Assembly (NCBI GenBank): GCA_019112635.1
Contig: DXIX01000001.1
Span: 1 to 33,199 of the forward strand
DNA length: 33,199 nt
Direction: 5' to 3'
From: Candidatus Blautia intestinigallinarum
Lineage (GTDB): Bacteria > Bacillota > Clostridia > Lachnospirales > Lachnospiraceae
The translations under genes were made by a program, and so were the position numbers. Positions 7,075 through 14,990 of this stretch are shown here, in pieces (positions within the stretch are counted from its first letter, which is position 1; each line of letters starts with the position of its first letter). The notes under the pieces were generated by a model. That model worked only from the letters and a program-made list of their open reading frames with translations. It was not told where the DNA came from and ran no database searches.

Positions 7075-8229
7075 ATGGCTTATCAAATTAAGATTCCGTC
7101 TTGTGTATACGGAGGAGAAGGATGCGTTGACAATATTAAAAATATCATTGAGAAAGAAAATGCAAAAAAACTGATTGTATTTACAGATAAAGGAATTCGT
7201 GGTGCCGGTCTTCTGGATATCCTGACTAAAGTACTGGATGAGGCGAAAACAGAATATAAAGTGATTGATGATTTGACAGCAGAACCTGCATACCAGGATG
7301 TGGAGAGAGTCATCAAGGAAGCTGAGGACTACAGCGGTGACCTGATCATCGGAATCGGCGGCGGAAGTGTTATGGATGCTGCAAAGCTGTGTTCCGTGTT
7401 GAAAGGTGCTGACTACACAGTCAGAGATCTTCTGAAAGATCCGACTCTGGCCAGAAAACAGGTCAAAACGGTTATGATTCCTACCACCTGCGGTACTGGT
7501 TCTGAGGCAACCTGCAATGCCATCGTTGCAATTCCGGAGGAAGAGTCCAAACAGGGAATTGTCAATGACAGTATGATTCCGGATTACGTAATTCTGGATT
7601 CCCAGATGATCCGCAAACTGCCGAAATCCATTGTGGCAGCCACCGGTGTGGATGCCCTGGCTCATGTGGTTGAGTGTTATACCTCTAAGAAAGCAACTCC
7701 ATTTTCTGATACTTATGCTACAGCAGGCGCGAAACTGATCTTCCACAACATCCGTGAAGCTTACAATAATCCGGATAACATGGAAGCAAAGAGCAGTATG
7801 TTGCTGGGTGCGTTCTACGGCGGCGTGGCAATTACCGGAAGCGGAACAACAGCAGTCCATGCACTGTCCTATCCTCTGGGCGGCAAATATCACATCGCGC
7901 ACGGTGTATCCAATGCAATCTTGTTTGCCCATGTCATGGAATACAACAAAGAGGCATGCAAGGACAGATTGGCACAGCTTTGTGACGCAGTGTTCCCAGA
8001 GCAGAATAAATCCAGTGTGGATGAGAAAGCAGATTACATGATTCAGCAGATTGCGGATATCGTGAAAGTGACAGACATTCCGACAGATTTGAACCAGTTT
8101 GGTGTGAAGATGGAAGACCTGGATTTCCTGGTAGACGCTGGAAGCAAACAGACCAGACTTCTGGTGAATAATATGAGAGAGTTAAGCCTTGAGGATATTC
8201 GCACCATCTATCTGAAAGTTTTGAAATAA
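7075..8229 (+). CDS. Iron-containing (group III) alcohol dehydrogenase
   Basis: A 384-residue NAD(P)-linked dehydrogenase of the Fe-ADH family, interconverting alcohols and aldehydes or ketones in the cytoplasm. The cofactor motif GGGSVMDAAK and the PTTCGTGSEAT segment are intact. The metal ligands are visible as Asp and His in GVDALAHVVE, and as two His in the HALSYPLGGKYHIAHG signature. ATG 7075 is used because TGGAGG (7061-7066) precedes it. An ATG at 7060 overlaps that ribosome site and is unlikely to be used. It is the first gene of an operon with PdxA2-like, DUF1537, DapA-like and hydroxyacid dehydrogenase genes, so its substrate is probably a short hydroxy-aldehyde or hydroxy acid. The substrate itself is not readable from sequence. 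Confidence 0.93.
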   Translation: MAYQIKIPSCVYGGEGCVDNIKNIIEKENAKKLIVFTDKGIRGAGLLDILTKVLDEAKTEYKVIDDLTAEPAYQDVERVIKEAEDYSGDLIIGIGGGSVMDAAKLCSVLKGADYTVRDLLKDPTLARKQVKTVMIPTTCGTGSEATCNAIVAIPEEESKQGIVNDSMIPDYVILDSQMIRKLPKSIVAATGVDALAHVVECYTSKKATPFSDTYATAGAKLIFHNIREAYNNPDNMEAKSSMLLGAFYGGVAITGSGTTAVHALSYPLGGKYHIAHGVSNAILFAHVMEYNKEACKDRLAQLCDAVFPEQNKSSVDEKADYMIQQIADIVKVTDIPTDLNQFGVKMEDLDFLVDAGSKQTRLLVNNMRELSLEDIRTIYLKVLK

Positions 8230-8275
8230 AACACGGCAACAGTTGATGTGACAGAAAAAAAGAAAGGGAAGAAAA

Positions 8276-9319
8276 ATGAACAATAGACCAATTATCGGAA
8301 TTACCATGGGAGATCCGGCAGGAAACGGCTCTGAACTGTCTGTAAAGGCTCTGGCGAATCCAGAAGTGTATGAGCAGTGTCGTCCGATCATCATCGGAGA
8401 TGCCAACTGTATGGAGCAGGCAGTCAGAATCGTGGGAAAAGAAGGACAGATTAAAATTCATCCGGTACATGAAGTGAAGGATGCAATATTTGAATACGGA
8501 ACCATTGATGTGTACGATATGGGACTGGTGGACATGGAGAAACATGTCTTCGGAAAAGTTTCCAAAATGTGCGGCGAAGCAGCTTTTCAGTATGTAGTGA
8601 AGGTGATTGATCTGGCCATGAAAGGTGAGATCGACGCCACAGTGACCAATGCCCTGAACAAAGAAGCTATCAATATGGCAGGTCATCACTACTCTGGACA
8701 CACGGAGATTTACGCAGACTACACCCACACTTCCAAGTACACAATGATGCTGGCGCACAATGATCTGAGAGTTGTACATGTGTCCACACATGTTTCTCTG
8801 CGTCAGGCTTGTGATCTGGTGAAAAAAGACAGAGTTCTGGATGTGATCCGTATCGCAAACCAGGCATGCAAAGATTTGGGAATCGAGGAGCCTAAGATTG
8901 GTGTTGCCGGTTTGAATCCACATTGCGGAGAGAACGGAATGTTCGGAACGGAAGAGATCGAGGAGATCCAGCCGGCAATCGATGAGGCGATGGCAGAAGG
9001 AATCTGTATCCCGGAGAAGAAACCGACTCCTCCGGATACCATTTTCTCCAAGGCACTTGGCGGATGGTATGACATCGTGGTTGCCATGTATCATGACCAG
9101 GGTCATATCCCGCTGAAAGTCAAAGGATTTGTCTATAACAGAGAATTAAAGAAATGGGATGCGGTAGCCGGTGTGAATATCACTCTGGGAATTCCGATCA
9201 TCCGTGTGTCTGTGGATCATGGAACCGGATTCGGCCATGCCGGACAGGGAACGGCGGACGAATTGAGTCTGGTAAATTCCATCGATTATGCAATTCGCTT
9301 TGCCCGGAATAAGAAATAA
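8276..9319 (+). CDS. pdxA2: PdxA2-like 4-phospho-threonate/erythronate dehydrogenase
   Basis: A 347-residue PdxA-family dehydrogenase. Family motifs are clear: ITMGDPAGNGSE at the N-terminus, NKEAINMAGHHYSGHTEIYA with metal and substrate residues, LNPHCGENGMFG, MYHDQGHIPLK, and DHGTGFGHAGQGTAD. True PdxA oxidises 4-phosphohydroxythreonine in vitamin B6 synthesis. The PdxA2 branch, found beside DUF1537 kinases, oxidises 4-phospho-D-threonate or 4-phospho-D-erythronate, and the product loses CO2 to give dihydroxyacetone phosphate. The kinase gene follows after 18 bases and no B6 genes are nearby, so the catabolic reading is preferred. Start ATG 8276 follows AAGGGAAG. Confidence 0.9.
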   Translation: MNNRPIIGITMGDPAGNGSELSVKALANPEVYEQCRPIIIGDANCMEQAVRIVGKEGQIKIHPVHEVKDAIFEYGTIDVYDMGLVDMEKHVFGKVSKMCGEAAFQYVVKVIDLAMKGEIDATVTNALNKEAINMAGHHYSGHTEIYADYTHTSKYTMMLAHNDLRVVHVSTHVSLRQACDLVKKDRVLDVIRIANQACKDLGIEEPKIGVAGLNPHCGENGMFGTEEIEEIQPAIDEAMAEGICIPEKKPTPPDTIFSKALGGWYDIVVAMYHDQGHIPLKVKGFVYNRELKKWDAVAGVNITLGIPIIRVSVDHGTGFGHAGQGTADELSLVNSIDYAIRFARNKK

Positions 9320-9337
9320 AAAGCAGGGGGAAGAGAA

Positions 9338-10591
9338 ATGGTAAAACTGTTGATGATCGCAGACGATTTTACCGGAGCGTTAGATACAGGAGTCCAGTTT
9401 GCAAAGAGAGGCATTAGCACACAGATTTTCACAAAACAGAAACTGTGTGAGAAAGATATTAAGGAAGATACGGAAGTTCTGGTCGTTGACACGGAATCCC
9501 GTCCTATGACCCGAGACGATGCCTACCGTGCGGTATATGACCTGGCCTGTTGGGCAGTCAGACACGGTGTGGAGATTATTTTCAAGAAAACAGATTCAGC
9601 CCTTCGTGGAAATATCGGCGCAGAACTTCAGGCGGTCCTGGATGCGGGGAAGAGCCACCGGCTCTTCTTCTTCCCGGGATATCCCCAGATCGGGAGAATC
9701 ACCCGAAATGGAATTCATTACATATCGGGGGAATTGTTGGAGAACAGTGTCTTCGGACAGGATCCATTTGAACCGGTTACAAAATCTTATCTTCCGGATA
9801 TTATCGGAGAACAAAGTGATACATCCGTAACTTGTATAACCTGCGAAGAACCCATCCCTCCTTGTAAAGAGGGAGAAAAAGAGATTGTAGTATGCGATCT
9901 GATTGTCACAGAGGATATTGACAGACGTCTGGATGAACTGCTTCAGAGAGAAAAAGTAGGCCTCTTGGCTGGCTGTGCGGCCCTGGCGGACCGTCTGGTG
10001 GAAAAGATTCCATTTCACTGTCAGAAGAAAAAGAATTATGAGAAGACCAAGAGCCTTTATGTGGCCTGTGGAAGTCTGAATCGAATCACACAAAAACAGG
10101 TGATTTACGCGGAGAAAAAAGCAGGGTTCGTCAGAAGACATCTGAGCGCACGGCAGAAACTGGATCCCGCTTACTATGAGACGCCGGAAGGAAGAGAATT
10201 TCTGGAAGAGGTTCTGGAACTTTGCAGAGAGAAAAAGAAAGTAATCCTGGATACTTTTGATGAGGGAAATGAGAAAGAAATCTATATGAAAGCTCATGGG
10301 ATTTCTCCGGAAGATGTCCGTTTTCTGATTGCGAAGGCCCATGGAAAAATTGTCCAGGAGATTGTGAATCGAAAAATGGATGTGACTGTTCTGATGACAG
10401 GCGGTGACACCTTGATGGGATATATGAAGATCATCGGATGTTCTCAGTTGGAACCGGTCTGTGAGATTGAGCCGGGAGTTGCGGTATCGATTCTGGAATG
10501 GAACGGATGTCGGCAGCAGGTGATCTCCAAATCCGGCGGATTCGGAACAGAAGATATCATGGAAAAAATCGCGGAGAAAATTATACGCTGA
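9338..10591 (+). CDS. DUF1537 four-carbon acid sugar kinase
   Basis: A 417-residue kinase of the OtnK/DtnK family. The N-terminal sugar-acid-binding domain begins with the signature MIADDFTGALDTGVQFAKRG and includes the KKTDSALRGNIGAE segment. The C-terminal nucleotide-binding domain contains MTGGDTLMGYMKIIG and an EIEPGVAVS stretch. Family members phosphorylate C4 of D-threonate, D- or L-erythronate or related acids with ATP. Immediately preceded by the PdxA2-like gene, it would supply that enzyme's phosphorylated substrate. Start ATG 9338 follows GGGGGAAG. Which stereoisomer is used cannot be read from sequence. Confidence 0.92.
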   Translation: MVKLLMIADDFTGALDTGVQFAKRGISTQIFTKQKLCEKDIKEDTEVLVVDTESRPMTRDDAYRAVYDLACWAVRHGVEIIFKKTDSALRGNIGAELQAVLDAGKSHRLFFFPGYPQIGRITRNGIHYISGELLENSVFGQDPFEPVTKSYLPDIIGEQSDTSVTCITCEEPIPPCKEGEKEIVVCDLIVTEDIDRRLDELLQREKVGLLAGCAALADRLVEKIPFHCQKKKNYEKTKSLYVACGSLNRITQKQVIYAEKKAGFVRRHLSARQKLDPAYYETPEGREFLEEVLELCREKKKVILDTFDEGNEKEIYMKAHGISPEDVRFLIAKAHGKIVQEIVNRKMDVTVLMTGGDTLMGYMKIIGCSQLEPVCEIEPGVAVSILEWNGCRQQVISKSGGFGTEDIMEKIAEKIIR

Positions 10592-10604
10592 CAAAGAACA
10601 TTGT

Positions 10605-10620
10605 CCGCAAAAAAATGCGG
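10605..10620 (+). other. Intercistronic hairpin before the DapA-family gene
   Basis: CCGCA (10605-10609) and TGCGG (10616-10620) form a 5-bp stem around an A-rich loop in the 77-base gap between kinase and aldolase genes. No T-run follows, so it is not a normal terminator. It may mark an RNA processing point or be chance. Confidence 0.35.
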
Positions 10621-10668
10621 CGGTAAATAGATAACAATAAAACTTATGAGTAAAAAGGAGAGGTAGAC

Positions 10669-11577
10669 ATGAAAAACGTGGAACTGAAAGGAATTATCAC
10701 ACCAATTTTAACTCCAATGAATGAGGATGAGAGCGTAAATCTGGATGAGCTGTGCACACAGATTGACCGTCTGATCGATGGCGGTGTACATGGAATCTTC
10801 TGCTTTGGAACCAACGGAGAAGGTTACATTCTGGATGAGAATGAGAAAATCCAGGTTCTGGAAGCTACCATTGACCATGTAAAAGGCCGTGTTCCGGTAT
10901 ACGCTGGTTCTGGATGTATTTCCACAAGAGATACCATCCGCATGAGCAAAAAAGCTCAGGAACTGGGTGCAGATGTACTGTCTATCATCACCCCAAGCTT
11001 TGCTGTGGCATCTCAGAAAGAGCTGTACGATCACTATGTAGAAGTTGCGAAACATGTGGACATTCCGATTGTTCTGTATAATATTCCTGCACGTACCGGC
11101 AATAAACTGCTTCCGGAGACCGTTGCAAAACTGGCGAAAGATGTGGATGTGATCGTAGGAGCGAAAGATTCCAGTGGAGATTGGGAGAACTTAAAAGCAT
11201 ATATTCAGCAGACAAAAGATCTGGACAAAGATTTCTACGTACTGTCTGGAAATGATTCTCTGATTCTTCCAAGTCTGAAGGAAGGCGGATTCGGCGGTAT
11301 CGCAGGATGCTCTAACGTATATCCGCATGTACTTTCTTCTATCTATGATCTGTTCAAAGCAGGAAAGATCGAAGAGGCCGAGGCAGCACAGGAATCCATC
11401 GCAAGCTTCCGTGCAGTATTCAAATATGGCAACCCGAATACCGTTGTTAAGAAAGCAGTTGCTATGCTTGGCTATCCGGTTGGCGAGTGCCGCAGCCCAT
11501 TCAACTATCTGTGTGATGAGGGTGTTGAGGCATTGAAGAAAGTTCTGGAAGAGAACAAAGCAAAAGGAATGAACTAA
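10669..11577 (+). CDS. DapA-family (class I) aldolase/synthase
   Basis: A 302-residue TIM-barrel enzyme of the dihydrodipicolinate synthase / N-acetylneuraminate lyase superfamily. Class I chemistry is supported by the Schiff-base Lys166 in VGAKDSSG and the catalytic Tyr137 in VLYNIPARTGN. The carboxylate-binding loop reads GTNGEG (47-52) rather than the GTTGE usual in lysine-pathway DapA. That favours a catabolic pyruvate-forming aldolase or dehydratase over biosynthesis, as does the operon context. Possible substrates are 4-hydroxy-2-oxo acids or 2-keto-3-deoxy sugar acids, which is inference. Start ATG 10669 has an AAGGAGAGG site. Product aldehydes could feed the Fe-alcohol dehydrogenase upstream. 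Confidence 0.88.
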   Translation: MKNVELKGIITPILTPMNEDESVNLDELCTQIDRLIDGGVHGIFCFGTNGEGYILDENEKIQVLEATIDHVKGRVPVYAGSGCISTRDTIRMSKKAQELGADVLSIITPSFAVASQKELYDHYVEVAKHVDIPIVLYNIPARTGNKLLPETVAKLAKDVDVIVGAKDSSGDWENLKAYIQQTKDLDKDFYVLSGNDSLILPSLKEGGFGGIAGCSNVYPHVLSSIYDLFKAGKIEEAEAAQESIASFRAVFKYGNPNTVVKKAVAMLGYPVGECRSPFNYLCDEGVEALKKVLEENKAKGMN

Positions 11578-11602
11578 AACACACAAGAAGGAGAGTATCA
11601 GC

Positions 11603-12592
11603 ATGAAAGTAGTAATGACACAGGCTGTGTGCCCGGAAGGTCTGGCAATGCTGGAAGGCAAAGCCGATATCTATGTGGCAGACAACGGAGATCCCAACAA
11701 TTATCTTGACGAGATGAAAGATGCGGATGCCCTGATCGTACGTATCGCGAAATGTGACGGACATGCCATCGAGAACAGCCCGAATCTGAAAGTAATCGGA
11801 CGTACCGGTGTGGGATATGACTCTGTGGATGTGAAGACAGCAACCGCTCACGGAATTCCTGTCGTAATCACCCCGGGAGCAAATAACCGCAGTGTGGCAG
11901 AACATGCGGTGGCTATGATGTTTGCACTGTCCAAAAATCTGTTGGAAGGACAGATGGAAATGTGCAAAGGAAACTGGAAAATCCGTGATGCGAAAAAAGC
12001 TTTTGAACTGGAAGGAAAGACCGTAGGTATTGTGGGACTTGGCGCGATCGGAAGAGAAGTTGCCAAGATCTGCGAAGGATGCGGTATGAAAGTGGCTGCT
12101 TACGATCCTTTTATGTCCAAAGAACAGATCGAGGGATACGGAGCTGAATATTACGAGAACTATGAAGAACTTCTGAAGGCCAGCGATGTGGTGACTATCC
12201 ATGTGCCGCTCACAGAACAGACCAAAGATATGATCAAAAAAGAGCAGCTTCAGATGATGAAGAAAACTGCACTGCTGATCAACTGCAGCCGCGGCGGAAT
12301 CGTCAACGAGGCAGATCTGGTGGAAGCACTCAAAGAGGGCGTGATCGCCGGAGCAGGAACCGACGTATACTGCAATGAGCCTCCGGCAACGGATGATCCT
12401 CTGCTGAACTGCCCGAATCTGGTGGCAAGTCCTCACTCTGCCGCTCAGACCCGTGAGGCAGTGATCAAGATGGCTCAGATGTGTATCAATGGCTGCATGG
12501 CGATTGTGGAAGGCAAGAAATGGCCTTATGTGGCAGACAAGGCAGTCTATGACCATCCGAAGTGGAAAGACGCTGAGTGGGCTGAAGTGTAG
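11603..12592 (+). CDS. D-2-hydroxyacid dehydrogenase (3-PGDH-like)
   Basis: A 329-residue NAD-dependent D-isomer-specific 2-hydroxyacid dehydrogenase. The Rossmann fingerprint GIVGLGAIGREVAK is followed by AAYDPF, whose Asp suggests NAD preference. The catalytic trio is present: Arg in NCSRGGIVNE, Glu in DVYCNEPP, and His in SPHSAAQT. It lacks the C-terminal ACT domain of long serine-pathway enzymes, as do many catabolic glycerate, hydroxypyruvate and lactate-type dehydrogenases. It follows the aldolase by 25 bases with a GGAG site, so it is co-transcribed. A role in oxidising the incoming hydroxy acid, or reducing an oxo-acid product, fits. The exact substrate is unknown. Confidence 0.9.
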   Translation: MKVVMTQAVCPEGLAMLEGKADIYVADNGDPNNYLDEMKDADALIVRIAKCDGHAIENSPNLKVIGRTGVGYDSVDVKTATAHGIPVVITPGANNRSVAEHAVAMMFALSKNLLEGQMEMCKGNWKIRDAKKAFELEGKTVGIVGLGAIGREVAKICEGCGMKVAAYDPFMSKEQIEGYGAEYYENYEELLKASDVVTIHVPLTEQTKDMIKKEQLQMMKKTALLINCSRGGIVNEADLVEALKEGVIAGAGTDVYCNEPPATDDPLLNCPNLVASPHSAAQTREAVIKMAQMCINGCMAIVEGKKWPYVADKAVYDHPKWKDAEWAEV

Positions 12593-12627
12593 AAAATAAA
12601 AATCTTTGTTTGGAGGGATAGGAAACA

Positions 12628-13959
12628 ATGGCATCAAGTACAGTTGCAATTATTATCATCGTGATTACGATTGCGTTCTTTATCTGGGGAAAATTCCCTA
12701 TGAGCGTTGTCTCCATGGCAGGCGCCGTGGCAATGGCAATATTGGTACCAGAAGTGGAATTGTCCGCAGTGTATGAAGGATTCTCATCTTCTGGATGGAT
12801 CATGGTAGTTGGTATGTGTGTGGTTAGTGCGGCTCTGTTCGAGACTGGTGTGGCAGAACGTATTGGAAAAATTATCGGAAATTCCTGGTGGGGAAAATCC
12901 GAGCGGCGTTTCGTTGTGGCAGCGGCAACCTGCTGTACGATCATGTCCGCATTTATGAGCAACAATGGTACAGTGGCAATCTGGATGCCTCTGATTGCCA
13001 TAGTAGCAGCAGGATCTGCTGGAAAGATCCATTCTAAGATGGTCATCTTCGCAGCAGGTACCGGAGCAATCATCGGCGGAGGTTCTACTCTGATCGGTTC
13101 CACCTCTCAGCTGGCAGCAAACTCTGTACTGCAGGGTTACAAAGGCTATGAGGCAGGACTTGGCGTGTTTGACATGACAAAGATCATGCTTCCGGTATGT
13201 ATTGTACAGATTATCTTCTGGGGCACTCTCGGATACTGGCTGTTGAAAAAAGTGTTGAAACCAGGCAGCCCGCATTTCAATGATGGAAATATCTATGCGG
13301 AGGAGCTTTTCAAAGATACTGGAGTGGACAAATATGCAGATGTTCCGAAGTGGAAAGGTAATGTGGCACTTGGAACCATGATTCTTTGTATCTTTCTGTT
13401 CATCATTCAGGGATTTGAGCCGTTCAGCAATTACCTGAACATCGGCCTGATCGGTATGATCGGTGCTGTGATTGTGATCGCAACTGGATGTATCGGAGCT
13501 AAACAGGCTTACGCAGATCTTCCTTGGGATGTATTCATCGTAATCGGTACCGTAAGTACACTGGGAACTGGTCTGGATGTGACCGGCGGCGGTGAGATGA
13601 TCGCCAACTTCGTACTGAACTTCTTCGGAGGTGAGAACGCTTCTGTTCCTGTATTGACCGTGGTTATCGCAGTGCTGTGCAGTATTCTGACAAACTTCAT
13701 GCAGAACAACGCTACCGCAGCTATGCTGTGCCCGATCTGTATTCCGATGGCAATCGCTCTGGGAATCAGCCCGGTTCCGTGGGTAATCCTGATTGCGGCA
13801 ACATCCAACTTCGCAATCGCTACTTCTTATGGAACGGCTGTAAACATTCAGATTCTGCCGGCTGGATACAAATTTATGGATTACGTGAAGATTGGCGGAC
13901 CTCTGCTGATCATCTCGATTATTGTGGTTTCCATTGCGGCAAACGTGGTACTCTTCTAA
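12628..13959 (+). CDS. SLC13/ion-transporter-superfamily carboxylate permease
   Basis: A 443-residue membrane permease with about eleven hydrophobic segments and two inverted halves. Each half carries the reentrant-loop motif typical of the DASS/CitM/ArsB superfamily: SNNGTVAIWMP near residue 110 and QNNATAAMLCP near residue 360. Family members import di- and tricarboxylates or other organic anions with sodium or protons. As the last gene before a strong terminator, in an operon of hydroxy-acid enzymes, it is the likely uptake system for the pathway substrate. The TGGAGG site lies 12 bases before ATG 12628. Specificity is not deducible. Confidence 0.88.
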   Translation: MASSTVAIIIIVITIAFFIWGKFPMSVVSMAGAVAMAILVPEVELSAVYEGFSSSGWIMVVGMCVVSAALFETGVAERIGKIIGNSWWGKSERRFVVAAATCCTIMSAFMSNNGTVAIWMPLIAIVAAGSAGKIHSKMVIFAAGTGAIIGGGSTLIGSTSQLAANSVLQGYKGYEAGLGVFDMTKIMLPVCIVQIIFWGTLGYWLLKKVLKPGSPHFNDGNIYAEELFKDTGVDKYADVPKWKGNVALGTMILCIFLFIIQGFEPFSNYLNIGLIGMIGAVIVIATGCIGAKQAYADLPWDVFIVIGTVSTLGTGLDVTGGGEMIANFVLNFFGGENASVPVLTVVIAVLCSILTNFMQNNATAAMLCPICIPMAIALGISPVPWVILIAATSNFAIATSYGTAVNIQILPAGYKFMDYVKIGGPLLIISIIVVSIAANVVLF

Positions 13960-13974
13960 TGATCTAAAAATAGT

Positions 13975-14022
13975 AAAAGCGGACATGTTTTTGGATAAGG
14001 TTCAAAACATGTCCGCTTTTTT
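13975..14022 (+). terminator. Strong intrinsic terminator after the permease
   Basis: A perfect 17-bp stem (13975-13991 with 14004-14020; core GCGGACATG/CATGTCCGC), a 12-base loop, and a T6 run at 14017-14022. It stands only about 20 bases before the MBL hydrolase start, so it ends the main operon. Any expression of the hydrolase from it would be by readthrough. Confidence 0.93.
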
Positions 14023-14040
14023 GAAAAAGGAGTGACTGGA

Positions 14041-14922
14041 ATGTCAATGAAAACAGAATACGCGGATTATCTGCACAGACAAAGAGAACTGAAAGAAGGC
14101 AGCAATGCCAGATTCTTTGCGGACCAGGAAAGCCGTTATGTGGAACCTTTTCAGGTCTACGGCAATCTGTATTATGTGGGCGATTCCTGGGTGTGCGTGC
14201 ATATCGTGGATACGGGGGATGGACTTTTGATGTTTGACGCCGGGAACTGCGGGGCTTCTGCAGTGCTGATTCATTCCATCTGGAAGATGGGTCTGAACCC
14301 GGAGGATGTGCGGTGGATTATCCTTTCCCATGGACATATGGATCACTTTGGAGCGGCGAATTTCTTCCGCAGAATGTTCGGCACGAAGATCTATTTAAGC
14401 GAGCCGGATTCCCGGATGTTCCGGGAGCATCCGGAACAGTCCATGGTTCAGATCAGTGGGAACTGCATGGATGAACTCTTTACACCGGATGTGGAGATCC
14501 ATGACGGGGATGTGATGGAATTTGGGAACACCAGGATTCAGTTTTATCTGGTACCGGGACACACTGAGGGCTGTATCGCCTGCTTTTTTGATGTGACGGA
14601 TGGAAAAGAAAAGAAACGAGTGGGCTACTATGGAGGATTTGGCTTCAATACTCTTCAGAAATCCTTTCTGGAAGAGATCGGGGATACCTCTTATGAGATG
14701 AGAAAAATCTATCTGAATTCTTTGAGAAAAGTCAGAGATGAGAAGGTAGAACTTTTTATGCCCAATCACACGGCAGATGTGGATTTGCTGAATAAGAGAA
14801 GACAGATGCTGCAGCATCCGGATGCCCCCAATCCATTCCTGGACGATCAGGCGTGGAAGAAATACCTGGATGGCAAGTACGATAAGATGAGAGCGCTGAT
14901 GGAAGATCCGGCGCAGAATTAA
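14041..14922 (+). CDS. MBL-fold metallo-hydrolase
   Basis: A 293-residue metallo-beta-lactamase-fold enzyme. The metal motif HxHxDH is seen as HGHMDH at 97-102, with a further His174 in VPGHTEG and a likely ligand in MPNHTAD. Such enzymes hydrolyse thioesters, lactones, phosphodiesters and other substrates, so the reaction is open. There is no signal peptide, so it is cytoplasmic. ATG 14041 is chosen for the AAGGAG site 8 bases upstream. The strong terminator just before it separates it from the catabolic operon. No separate promoter is obvious in that short gap. A lactonase step for a sugar-acid pathway would fit but is speculative. Confidence 0.88.
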   Translation: MSMKTEYADYLHRQRELKEGSNARFFADQESRYVEPFQVYGNLYYVGDSWVCVHIVDTGDGLLMFDAGNCGASAVLIHSIWKMGLNPEDVRWIILSHGHMDHFGAANFFRRMFGTKIYLSEPDSRMFREHPEQSMVQISGNCMDELFTPDVEIHDGDVMEFGNTRIQFYLVPGHTEGCIACFFDVTDGKEKKRVGYYGGFGFNTLQKSFLEEIGDTSYEMRKIYLNSLRKVRDEKVELFMPNHTADVDLLNKRRQMLQHPDAPNPFLDDQAWKKYLDGKYDKMRALMEDPAQN

Positions 14923-14973
14923 GAAAAGAGGACTGGCACGGTGTATGAGAGAAACCGTGCCAGTCCTCTTTTC
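14923..14973. terminator. Bidirectional terminator, perfect 20-bp stem
   Basis: Arms at 14923-14942 and 14954-14973 pair perfectly, starting right after the hydrolase stop. The stem is closed by GAAAAGAGG/CCTCTTTTC, so each strand ends in a T-run. It separates the MBL gene from the convergent zinc-ribbon gene. Confidence 0.92.
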
Positions 14974-14990
14974 AGGAAAGGATTTACATA

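Noticed and set aside
7934..9106. Long antisense open frame opposite the PdxA2-like gene
   Set aside because: It is His/Cys/Ser-rich with no family pattern, lacks a ribosome site, and lies opposite a gene with clear PdxA motifs. It is a shadow of biased codon use.
8276..9319. PdxA of vitamin B6 synthesis
   Set aside because: It is paired with a DUF1537 kinase in a catabolic operon with a carboxylate permease and no B6 genes, which favours PdxA2.
10669..11577. Biosynthetic dihydrodipicolinate synthase (lysine pathway)
   Set aside because: The substrate loop is GTNGEG rather than GTTGE, and the gene sits in a catabolic operon with no lysine genes.
12784..13986. 400-codon antisense frame opposite the permease
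   Set aside because: Composition is typical of the reverse of a membrane-protein gene, there is no ribosome site, and the sense frame has clear transporter motifs.
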